Assembly: GCA_016649625.1 (NCBI GenBank)
Contig: JAENXI010000034.1
Span: 1-7,520 of the forward strand
DNA from: Candidatus Bathyarchaeota archaeon
Lineage (GTDB): Archaea; Thermoproteota; Bathyarchaeia; Bathyarchaeales; Bathycorpusculaceae
Reading direction: 5' to 3'
Length of the DNA: 7,520 nt
Part shown: in pieces, positions 1 to 6,132 of the stretch
How the letters are laid out: the number at the start of each line of letters is the position of its first letter
How positions within the stretch are numbered: position 1 is the stretch's first letter
Position numbers and translations under genes: made by a program
The notes under the pieces: generated by a model
Database searches by the model: none
The model's input: the letters and a program-made list of their open reading frames with translations, nothing else
Told to the model about the DNA's origin: nothing

Positions 1-524
1 TCCAAGACATCAAATCCTGCTGTGATCCATAATCGCTTTTCTTTGGCATGTGTCCCTGAATCGTCGCCTCTAGATACCCATTGAATTGTTCCAGCTTCAC
101 CTGCTATTTTTAGTTGAATTAATGCTTCAACAGGAGACATACCACTTATTCCTGCTGGATCATTATCTGGCCCTACGAAAACAAAGAAGTTATAGGCAAT
201 TACTTTTCTGTTAACACCATATCCATCTTCTAGAAAAGTAAATTCTCGTGCAGCATCATGAACAACTATCATATCGGCATCGCCTCTCATTGCTGTTTGG
301 ATTGCTAATCCTGTTCCTTGACTGATAAAAGACACATTTATGTTATAGTTTTTTGCTTCAAACTCGGTTTTGAGGACATCCAATAAACCTGACTCATAAA
401 GACTGGTAGTTGTGGATACTATAAGTTGCTGATTTTGTGGTTTAGTCAATTCTAACGCAGTGATTATTCCAACGCTTGATATAATTATTATAACTGTTAT
501 TACTGCCATGATTTTTGTATTCAT
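1..524 (-). CDS. tupA: TupA-type tungstate ABC transporter substrate-binding protein, C-terminus cut by window edge
   Basis: This is the extracytoplasmic binding protein of a tungstate ABC importer; only the first 174 residues lie in the window. Translation by hand from ATG 524 gives a short basic start, a hydrophobic segment at about residues 5-23 (signal peptide or membrane anchor; no clear lipobox Cys), then the family landmarks: STTTS at about 37-41, the oxyanion-binding TTTS motif, followed by a SGLLDVL stretch, a GDAD...VHDAA block, EDGYGVNRK, a VGPDNDPAGI block and SRGDDSGTH near the edge. These match TupA (COG2998) and not the unrelated archaeal WtpA/ModA type. Tungstate normally supplies pterin-tungsten enzymes such as aldehyde:ferredoxin oxidoreductases, so the permease and ATPase genes are expected just beyond position 1. 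An in-frame ATG at 569 would add 15 polar residues before the hydrophobic segment. I prefer 524 because a TATA-like element overlaps 569. Molybdate or a mixed specificity cannot be excluded from sequence alone. Confidence 0.88.
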   Translation of the reverse strand, partial: MNTKIMAVITVIIIISSVGIITALELTKPQNQQLIVSTTTSLYESGLLDVLKTEFEAKNYNINVSFISQGTGLAIQTAMRGDADMIVVHDAAREFTFLEDGYGVNRKVIAYNFFVFVGPDNDPAGISGMSPVEALIQLKIAGEAGTIQWVSRGDDSGTHAKEKRLWITAGFDVL

Positions 525-567
525 TTTGTGTTCGCCGGTTATAAGATGGCTAAGTTCCCTTATGTCC

Positions 568-585
568 ATATAAACATATCGATAT
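568..585 (-). promoter_or_regulatory. Candidate tupA promoter with palindromic site
   Basis: Read on the minus strand, the 10-base perfect palindrome ATATCGATAT (576-585) is followed by GTTTATATG, a plausible archaeal TATA box at about 568-575. Initiation about 25 bases downstream would give a leader of about 20 bases before ATG 524, whose only SD-like element is a weak GGCGA. The palindrome occupies the BRE position and could be an operator. This rests on pattern recognition only. Confidence 0.35.
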
Positions 586-643
586 TTTTTCCGTAACTGA
601 ATTAAATTTTCGAAAAAATATTAGCCCAAGAAATTCTAACTTG

Positions 644-658
644 AAAACAGGAAAAATA
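644..658 (-). terminator. T-rich tract after mrfA
   Basis: On the minus strand, about 20 bases past the mrfA stop, the sequence reads TTATTTTTCCTGTTTT, with T5 and T4 runs and no stem. Such U-rich tracts are the usual archaeal intrinsic terminator. It would separate the mrfBA operon from tupA, 155 bases downstream on the same strand. Another T6 run lies at 613-618. Confidence 0.4.
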
Positions 659-679
659 ACTAGCGATTATGAAGTATAA

Positions 680-2971
680 CTAATTAATTGTTTTTCTATT
701 CAATTCATTAACACTTAATTGTTTAGTTAAACTATCAAGAATTAAAATTGCGGCATTTTTATCAAGTGGTTCGTTTTCATTTCCACATCTAGGAGAAAAA
801 ATACAGGAAGGACACCCATCCACGCATTCACAACTCTTAATTAGATTCAAAGTTTTGATTAATAGTTGACTTATTTTTGAGTATAATGTTTCTGAAATTC
901 CAATTCCACCTTCAAAACCATCATAAATAAAAATTGTTGGACAACCTGTGTCAGGATGTATAATAGTAGATAATCCCCCAACATCTCGTCTATCGCACAT
1001 TGCAAACAGTGGAGATAAAGCTATCATAGCATGCTCAACAGCGTGCAATCCACCAGCCAAATTAAAACCTCCATTATTCAGATGGTCTGCGATTTTTTCA
1101 GGAATCAGAATCCAAAAACCGACAGTTGAAAAAGTCAGAGGTGGAAGCTCAAGAGGTTTTCTACCAATGATTTCATCATATGTTTTCATAACGTATTCAT
1201 GATAAAATTCTGTAACTGTTACTTCCCCAAGTCCAATTGTAGTTTTCAATTTCTTTTTTTCATAAGTATTGGCAATAGCAACATCTACTGTTTTCTTAGA
1301 GGCAGTGTGATAATTGACATCCTCTTTTCTGACATTTGCAACTAATCTCTTTAGGTTTAGTTCTTCTACAATGTAAGTTTCTGCTTGATGTAGCAAAACA
1401 GCACCTTGGTAAGCTTCATCATACGCTTTGTTTAAGGATAGGGTTTCAAGAATTTTCCCGTCGTAGAAAACAGACACGTTTTTGTGTGAAATGCTCTTCA
1501 GGTTCACAAGATCAGTTGGTCTTGCCAAACCAACATATACATAACCTCTGGGTGTTTTGCGCACTAAATTTTGTTCTTCAAGAGATTTTAGACTTTGTAG
1601 AAAAAGTTCTGGGAAATATAATTTATCATTTTCAGTTATGGGAAGCTCACAAGAGGCACACATAATGTGACCTAATGTTATGTACGGATTATGCAGGTCC
1701 ACTATGGCTTGTTCATGTATTCTTTCAAAAAAGTCTATTGGATGCTTCATAAAGTACTGGTCAAGAGGATTTGGGAAAGCTATCAATGCAACTAGTGATT
1801 CTCGAGAATTTCGCCCGGCTCGTCCTGCCTGCTGCCATGTTGAAATTATCGACCCCGGATACCCTGACATTAATACTGAATCCAATGTACCAATATTTAT
1901 TCCCAACTCGAGCGCATTAGTTGATACAACAGCTATTAATTTCTTGGTTTTTAATTTGTTTTCAATATCGCGCCTCTCCTGGGGAAGATAACCTGCTCGG
2001 TAGGCTGCAACTGTTTTTGATAACAGTGGTGATTTGCGATAAAGTTCTTCTCTGGTCCATCGGGTTATTAATTCAGTCATCTGCCTTGATGTCGTAAAAC
2101 ACAGAGTTTGAAGTTTACCTATAATATTTTGTACAAGAAGATCTTTAGTTTCTTGATGAGTAGATCTACGAGCCGATTTTGTAGCATCTAAGTAAGGAGG
2201 ATTCCAAAAAATGAATGTTTTTTTCCCTTTGGGAGAACCATCTTTTGATATTACTTCGAATTCTTTACCTGTTAGCTTTGTTGCATGATCTTTGGGATTA
2301 GCTATTGTTGCAGATGACATAATTATATTAGGACTAGAACCATAATACTCACAGATTCTTATTAGACGACGAATCAACATTGCTACATTAGAGCCAAAAA
2401 CACCACGATAAACGTGCGCCTCATCAATTATTAAATATTTTAAATTTTGAAGAAAAGTTTTCCATTTATAATGCCAGGGTAAATAATAATGAATTCCATA
2501 TGGATTACTTAGAATTATTTTGGATTTATTACGAATATTAGGTCGAAGGTGTTTAGGAGTATCTCCATCATATATGTTTGAATTTGCTAAAATTCCTGTT
2601 TGTTCTTCCATATTTCTTATTACTTTAAGTTGGTCATTGGTTAGAGCTTTTGTGGGATAGAGATAGAGAGCTGTTGTTTTCTTATCATTCTGTATTGCCT
2701 CAAAAACTGGAATGTTAAAGGCTAAAGTTTTTCCTGAGGACGTAGGTGTAACAAGAACTATGTTTTTTCCTTTTCGGATTTGGTTTATTCCATCAGCTTG
2801 ATGGCTAAAAAGATGAATTTTGTGCTCTAAAAGATATTCGTGAATATTTGCCTGTAATGGAAAATCTAATTCTCCAAAACATGGTTTTTGAGAAGTGAAT
2901 ACTTTTTTGAAAACAATCTGTTTTTTGTATGAGCGATCAGATTGTAGTTGGCGAATAAATTTTTCGATCAT
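680..2971 (-). CDS. mrfA: DEAH-box DNA repair helicase with C-terminal DUF1998 zinc cluster, MrfA/YprA-like (COG1205)
   Basis: A superfamily 2 ATP-dependent DNA helicase. Numbering from the upstream ATG at 2980 (766 aa), the motifs are: Walker A TPTSSGKT (78-85), motif Ia YPTKALTNDQ (108-117), DEAH (186-189), motif III SSAT (222-225), motif V around STNALELGINIG (353-364) and motif VI QQAGRAGR (383-390). The C-terminal half carries the MrfA/DUF1998 signature: EHAMIALSPLFAMCDRRDVGG (649-669), YDGFEGGIG (686-694), and a cysteine cluster at C717/C719, C723, C726 and C732 expected to bind zinc. Length is usual for the family and the frame is intact. I chose ATG 2971 over ATG 2980: GAGGA at 2981-2985 abuts the first ATG but lies 9 bases before the second, and the second makes an ATGA overlap with the mrfB stop. 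The Bacillus homologue translocates 3'-5' and works with MrfB in UvrABC-independent repair of mitomycin C damage. The same role here is inferred; the substrate in this organism is unknown. Confidence 0.93.
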   Translation of the reverse strand: MIEKFIRQLQSDRSYKKQIVFKKVFTSQKPCFGELDFPLQANIHEYLLEHKIHLFSHQADGINQIRKGKNIVLVTPTSSGKTLAFNIPVFEAIQNDKKTTALYLYPTKALTNDQLKVIRNMEEQTGILANSNIYDGDTPKHLRPNIRNKSKIILSNPYGIHYYLPWHYKWKTFLQNLKYLIIDEAHVYRGVFGSNVAMLIRRLIRICEYYGSSPNIIMSSATIANPKDHATKLTGKEFEVISKDGSPKGKKTFIFWNPPYLDATKSARRSTHQETKDLLVQNIIGKLQTLCFTTSRQMTELITRWTREELYRKSPLLSKTVAAYRAGYLPQERRDIENKLKTKKLIAVVSTNALELGINIGTLDSVLMSGYPGSIISTWQQAGRAGRNSRESLVALIAFPNPLDQYFMKHPIDFFERIHEQAIVDLHNPYITLGHIMCASCELPITENDKLYFPELFLQSLKSLEEQNLVRKTPRGYVYVGLARPTDLVNLKSISHKNVSVFYDGKILETLSLNKAYDEAYQGAVLLHQAETYIVEELNLKRLVANVRKEDVNYHTASKKTVDVAIANTYEKKKLKTTIGLGEVTVTEFYHEYVMKTYDEIIGRKPLELPPLTFSTVGFWILIPEKIADHLNNGGFNLAGGLHAVEHAMIALSPLFAMCDRRDVGGLSTIIHPDTGCPTIFIYDGFEGGIGISETLYSKISQLLIKTLNLIKSCECVDGCPSCIFSPRCGNENEPLDKNAAILILDSLTKQLSVNELNRKTIN

Positions 2972-4242
2972 ATTTTCCATTCCTCATATAGTCTAGAAAA
3001 AAGTGTAGCTAAAGTTACCAGATCTTGCTTGTTATGTTCTACTATCGCAACTAATGGACCCACATTTCCAGTAGAAAGATAAGTCTGATAAAAATCAGGA
3101 ACTAATGCTCCAGGTACGTTAACACCTCTACCGATGTTAAGATATTTTTCAACAGTTTCTAAACGACAATTATTAAGCTTAGATCCAAAGGCCCTTCTGG
3201 AAAAATGCAATAAATCAAAATGTGGATTATTTATGGGAGCATCTAAACCATAATATGCTAGTCTTTGCTGGACATAAGGAAGATCAAAACTTCGCCCATT
3301 ATATGAAATCAATGAGCATTCTTTTTTAAGGCATGAAACGAAAGCCCAAATAGCGCTTGGTTCGTCTGGTATATCGCGTAATAAAAATTGGTTAGTGTAT
3401 ATTCCATTTTTTCTTATTTGTGCAATTCCCATTAAAATAATAGGTCGTTCAGATAGACCAAGGGTTTCGATATCGACGATTGCAAAATCTTCTATTTTGC
3501 ATAATCCAGCTAGATAATGAATATAAGGATGGGATTTAGGAAGACTCTTCCACAGATAAGATTGTAATGCTCCAATTTGTTTTTTTTCTATCAGATTAAT
3601 GAATTCAAAGGCTGATTTTTTCCAAAGTGGATGATTTTTTAGATCTTCTATGGTGGCATAACCATTTTTTTTAAGATGAGATTCACGTTTAGGTCCTATA
3701 CGTTGGAGAAGTTTCAAATCTGAGATCAGAATTTTTGCGCATTTTTTATCATTGATCTTCTTGAAACCTGATTCAGAGATACTTTCAATGGAATAATATT
3801 CACCGTGATTATTTGAGATTGTTTTTCCGGGAATTGCTTGCTTAAGTGTTTTTTTCTCAAATTTTTTTATTAGTTTTCTTTTGAGGTCTAAAGCATCTTC
3901 ATATTCACTATTATAGAGATATTGCTCTTTTTCTATGACGTTTGGTTTTTTTTGAACTTCCTTTCTTGAGAATAGAAGGTATTCTTTTCTGGTTTTTATT
4001 CTATTATTGAGGTTGTGAGCAGCTCTATCCAGAAAAAAGCTTTGTTTTGAGGAGATTCGTAGATTTTTTTTAACAGATTTTTTTTCCCAATTTGAGTTTT
4101 TAGTTAGGCCATCTTTAATTTCAGGATCAATAACAAATTGGGATAATAGAAGGTTGCCACATATTCGGCAATAAACTCTTTTGGCATATTGTTTTTTTGA
4201 ATAATTCCTTGTGCATTTCTTGCAAGTGTAGAAAATGGGCAA
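2968..4242 (-). CDS. mrfB: DEDDh exonuclease with N-terminal zinc ribbon and HhH, MrfB/YprB-like (COG3359)
   Basis: The predicted 3'-5' exonuclease partner of the adjacent helicase. Domains in order: zinc ribbon with C7xxC10 and C25xxC28; a lysine-rich, low-complexity linker (about 50-140); an HGEYYSIE block (146-153); a helix-hairpin-helix (about 178-201, RIGPKRESHLKKNGY); then an RNase H-like exonuclease (about 252-420). Catalytic residues visible are D257 and E259 (VDIET), D320 (SYNGRSFD), H403 and D407 (EHNKQD), a complete DEDDh set; HFDLLH (341-346) and the VPGALVP block are also typical of YprB. As I recall it, the Bacillus protein has a TPR-like tail and no zinc ribbon; here the chain stops right after the nuclease. 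The start is TTG at 4242: an in-frame TGA lies three codons upstream, and the next in-frame ATG falls inside the nuclease domain. No SD precedes it, so a short-leader or leaderless mRNA is likely. It is translationally coupled to mrfA. Five A8 runs in the coding strand are intact in frame. Confidence 0.88.
   Translation of the reverse strand: MPIFYTCKKCTRNYSKKQYAKRVYCRICGNLLLSQFVIDPEIKDGLTKNSNWEKKSVKKNLRISSKQSFFLDRAAHNLNNRIKTRKEYLLFSRKEVQKKPNVIEKEQYLYNSEYEDALDLKRKLIKKFEKKTLKQAIPGKTISNNHGEYYSIESISESGFKKINDKKCAKILISDLKLLQRIGPKRESHLKKNGYATIEDLKNHPLWKKSAFEFINLIEKKQIGALQSYLWKSLPKSHPYIHYLAGLCKIEDFAIVDIETLGLSERPIILMGIAQIRKNGIYTNQFLLRDIPDEPSAIWAFVSCLKKECSLISYNGRSFDLPYVQQRLAYYGLDAPINNPHFDLLHFSRRAFGSKLNNCRLETVEKYLNIGRGVNVPGALVPDFYQTYLSTGNVGPLVAIVEHNKQDLVTLATLFSRLYEEWKI
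2969..2985 (-). promoter_or_regulatory. SD and start region of mrfA inside the end of mrfB
   Basis: GAGGA (2981-2985), within the last mrfB codons, lies 9 bases before ATG 2971 and directly against ATG 2980. The spacing favours ATG 2971, which overlaps the mrfB TGA (2968-2970) as ATGA. This is a classic arrangement for translational coupling and stoichiometric expression of the two subunits. Confidence 0.6.
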
Positions 4243-4269
4243 TTTGATTCAGATAGGTTACTAAGTAGA

Positions 4270-4281
4270 ATAATAAATAGG
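4270..4281 (-). promoter_or_regulatory. Candidate TATA element for the mrfBA operon
   Basis: On the minus strand CTATTTATTATT lies about 30-38 bases before the TTG start at 4242. With the usual archaeal distance of about 25 bases from TATA to transcription start, the mRNA would begin within about 10 bases of the start codon. That agrees with the lack of any SD there. Confidence 0.4.
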
Positions 4282-4346
4282 GTATGTCTGGGCTTTTAGC
4301 AAAATAGATCTAATTTGCAGCTAATATCGAGTTTTTTTTGTGTGTA

Positions 4347-4362
4347 AATAAGAGAAGAAAAT
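4347..4362 (-). terminator. Pyrimidine-rich tract after cysK
   Basis: About 25 bases beyond the cysK stop, the minus strand reads TTTTCTTCTCTTATTT without a stem. It is a weak candidate archaeal terminator between cysK and the separately promoted mrfBA operon, in a 143-base gap on the same strand. Confidence 0.3.
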
Positions 4363-4385
4363 CTATATGGTGATTAGTTTTGATT

Positions 4386-5309
4386 TTAGTCAAAGAGACC
4401 AGTACTTAGATATCGTTCTCCTGTATCTGGAAGAATAACCACTATTAATTTTCCTTTGTTCTCTAATCTATTTCCTAATTGTAATGCGGCATATGTTGCA
4501 GCTCCTGAAGATATACCAACTAGAATACCTTCTTTTTTAGCAAGCAGTCTTGATGTATCAATTGCGTCTTCATCCTTAACTTTTATCACTTCACTTATTA
4601 GATCCGTTTTTAATACTTCTGGGATAAAGCCTGCACCAATACCTTGAATTTTATGTGGACCAGGTTTTCCTCCGCTTAATACAGGTGAACCAAAGGGTTC
4701 AACTGCAACGGCTTTAAAAGTTGACTTTAAGGGTTTAATATATTCTGAAACTCCTGTCAATGTCCCACCGGTACCTACCCCTGAAACTAGAAAATCGATT
4801 TTACCTTTTGTACCTTCCCAGATTTCTGGACCTGTTGTTTCTCTATGAATTTGGGGATTTGCCATGTTCACAAATTGGTGTGGAATAAAAGAGTTAGAGA
4901 TATCCTTAGCTAATTCTTTTGCTTTAATAATTGCTCCTTTCATTCCATCTCTTCCAGGAGTAAGAACAATTTTTGCTCCATAAGCTTTTAGTAAACTTCT
5001 TCGCTCTTTACTCATTGTATCAGGCATAGTTAAGATCAAGGAGTAACCTTTTACAGCACTTACCATTGCTAATCCTATTCCTGTGTTTCCACTAGTCGGT
5101 TCTATAATTACAGATTTGTTATTTATTGTGCCTAGTTTTTCTGCTTGATTTATCATATTTAGACATATTCGGTCTTTTACGCTTCCTCCAGGATTTTGTG
5201 ATTCAAGCTTAACAAGAATAGTGGATTGAAGATTTTTTGTTAAATAGTTTAATCGAATTAAAGGAGTGTTTCCTATTGAATCTAAAATTGATTTATGTAA
5301 ATTGTGCAT
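4386..5309 (-). CDS. cysK: Cysteine synthase A, PLP-dependent O-acetylserine sulfhydrylase
   Basis: A cytoplasmic PLP enzyme that makes L-cysteine from O-acetylserine and sulfide. It has 307 residues, full length for the family. Visible landmarks: NTPLIRLN (14-21); the PLP lysine K45 in NPGGSVKDR (39-47); PTSGNTG (71-77), the substrate/carboxylate-binding loop; the CysK-type [18 protein letters not shown] stretch (95-112); [10 protein letters not shown] (177-186), the phosphate-binding loop; [14 protein letters not shown] (220-233); GISSGA (265-270); and [10 protein letters not shown] (294-303). There is no C-terminal CBS or regulatory domain, which argues against cystathionine beta-synthase. 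The start at ATG 5309 is supported by GGTGGT at 5313-5318, with the GGTG core 5 bases from the ATG. The gene appears monocistronic: no serine acetyltransferase (cysE) is next to it. Use of O-phosphoserine cannot be ruled out, but the motifs are of the classical O-acetylserine type, as in bacteria. An origin by transfer from bacteria is possible and untested. Confidence 0.95.
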   Translation of the reverse strand: MHNLHKSILDSIGNTPLIRLNYLTKNLQSTILVKLESQNPGGSVKDRICLNMINQAEKLGTINNKSVIIEPTSGNTGIGLAMVSAVKGYSLILTMPDTMSKERRSLLKAYGAKIVLTPGRDGMKGAIIKAKELAKDISNSFIPHQFVNMANPQIHRETTGPEIWEGTKGKIDFLVSGVGTGGTLTGVSEYIKPLKSTFKAVAVEPFGSPVLSGGKPGPHKIQGIGAGFIPEVLKTDLISEVIKVKDEDAIDTSRLLAKKEGILVGISSGAATYAALQLGNRLENKGKLIVVILPDTGERYLSTGLFD

Positions 5310-5347
5310 TTTACCACCAATTAATAACAGTGTTATAGCATGTAAAC

Positions 5348-5372
5348 AAAGTTACTTAAAAAAGTTACTAAA
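5348..5372 (-). repeat. Direct repeat AAAGTTACT x2 upstream of cysK, possible operator
   Basis: AAAGTTACT occurs at 5348-5356 and again at 5361-5369 (13-base period), continuing as TTAA and AAA. A related AGTAAT follows at 5381-5386. On the cysK strand a TATA-like T6AA lies between the copies, which would put initiation about 25 bases before the start codon, upstream of its SD. This suggests an operator over the promoter, but the tract is AT-rich and short. Confidence 0.35.
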
Positions 5373-5446
5373 TAACAGATAGTAATTGAATACAAAAAGA
5401 GTCAAATAGGCACTAATGAAATTACATTTAAACAAATTTTACATGA

Positions 5447-5466
5447 TTTATCGATAAAAATTAAAC
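5447..5466 (+). promoter_or_regulatory. Candidate yjbQ promoter with 12-base palindrome
   Basis: The perfect palindrome TTTATCGATAAA (5447-5458) is followed at once by AATTAAAC, a TATA-like stretch. Initiation about 25 bases on would leave a leader of about 40 bases that includes the SD of the gene. The core TATCGATA is the same as that in front of tupA. A second TATA-like ATTAAAATAA at 5493-5502 is too close to the ATG to keep the SD in the mRNA. Confidence 0.35.
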
Positions 5467-5513
5467 TTAGGAAAACAAAATAAAAAAGGTTGATTAAAAT
5501 AAGAAGGAACATT

Positions 5514-5518
5514 GGTGG
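5514..5518 (+). promoter_or_regulatory. Shine-Dalgarno site GGTGG of yjbQ
   Basis: GGTGG lies 9 bases before ATG 5528, and an in-frame TAA at 5522-5524 excludes any earlier start. The GGTG core matches the archaeal 16S anti-SD. The same GGTGG form occurs before cysK. Confidence 0.6.
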
Positions 5519-5527
5519 ACTTAAAAT

Positions 5528-5947
5528 ATGGCTGTTATTACAAAAACTCTAGTTTTTCAAACCAAAGGCGAAGAAGATATCATAGATATAACTGATGATG
5601 TTATTAAAGCTGTAAACGGAACCATGTTAGATAATGGCATAGTAACAATTTTCGTTCCGGGATCGACTGGAGCTTTGACTACTATCGAATATGAACCTGG
5701 ACTTCTAATAGATTTTCCAAATAGCCTCGATAGAATATCACCAAGAAGCCTACATTATGAACATGATAAACGTTGGCATGATGGTAATGGACATTCTCAT
5801 GTAAAAGCTTCATTAATTGGACCAAGTTTGACCGTCCCTTTTGTCGATAGAACTCTCTCATTGGGAACATGGCAGCAAATAGTTTTCTTAGAATTAGACG
5901 TTAGAAGTAGGAGAAGAAAAATTCTTTTACAAATTATAGGAGAGTAA
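5528..5947 (+). CDS. yjbQ: YjbQ / UPF0047 family protein
   Basis: A small soluble, single-domain cytoplasmic protein of 139 residues, the usual length for UPF0047, a family found widely in bacteria and archaea. Visible family signatures are GSTGALTTIEYEPGL (45-59; most members have GSTAA), YEHDKRWHDGNGHSH (77-91) with conserved histidines H79, H89 and H91, and SLGTWQQIVFLELDVRSRRR (111-130). Homologues form trimers, and the conserved histidines are thought to form a metal or anion site. Escherichia coli YjbQ has been linked to a weak thiamine phosphate synthase activity, so databases often call it secondary thiamine-phosphate synthase; the true physiological role is unsettled. No thiamine gene is nearby. 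It is transcribed away from cysK through a 218-base shared region, and an SD with an in-frame upstream stop fixes the start. Confidence 0.93.
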   Translation: MAVITKTLVFQTKGEEDIIDITDDVIKAVNGTMLDNGIVTIFVPGSTGALTTIEYEPGLLIDFPNSLDRISPRSLHYEHDKRWHDGNGHSHVKASLIGPSLTVPFVDRTLSLGTWQQIVFLELDVRSRRRKILLQIIGE

Positions 5948-6125
5948 ATTTTGAATACCATATTATTAATAATTCAGAAAACATAGCCTATAAATAACTA
6001 CGAATTAATATTTGAAAAATTTCCATTATCAGAAATGGAATTGCCTTATCCGTTAATTCATATTAATCTATTTTATCATAAGAACCTGCAACTTTTGGCA
6101 ATTATCTAGACATATTTATTGATTC
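5948..6125. other. Convergent intergenic region
   Basis: This gap lies between the converging yjbQ and surface-protein genes. It holds no supportable ORF or RNA gene. The only structure seen is a 7-bp inverted repeat TTCCATT / AATGGAA (6021-6027 and 6034-6040, 6-base loop), which is too AT-rich and short to call with confidence. A TTTT run just past the yjbQ stop could serve as a weak terminator for that gene. Confidence 0.5.
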
Positions 6126-6132
6126 AAAAAAA
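6126..6132 (-). terminator. T7 tract directly after the surface-protein stop codon
   Basis: On the minus strand the TAA stop (6133-6135) is followed at once by seven T residues. A stemless oligo-T tract at this position is a good archaeal intrinsic terminator candidate. Confidence 0.45.

Noticed and set aside
607..616. Palindrome TTTTCGAAAA upstream of tupA
   Set aside because: It is composed of homopolymer runs around CG, so it is likely a chance product of AT-rich DNA; no second copy was noticed.
948..1991. Three open frames of 84-109 codons on the plus strand (948-1202, 1336-1665, 1680-1991)
   Set aside because: They lie antisense within the well-supported mrfA gene, resemble no family, and are explained by the composition of the opposite strand.
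4332..4339. T8 run on the plus strand near the cysK stop
   Set aside because: It would end plus-strand transcription, but no plus-strand gene lies before it; on the minus strand it is an A run.
4456..4647. 63-codon open frame on the plus strand
   Set aside because: It is an antisense shadow of conserved cysK sequence.
5682..5870. 62-codon open frame on the minus strand
   Set aside because: It is antisense to the conserved core of yjbQ and has no plausible signals of its own.
6021..6040. Inverted repeat TTCCATT / AATGGAA between the convergent genes
   Set aside because: A 7-bp AT-rich stem is expected by chance in a region of this size, and no oligo-T tail follows closely on either strand.
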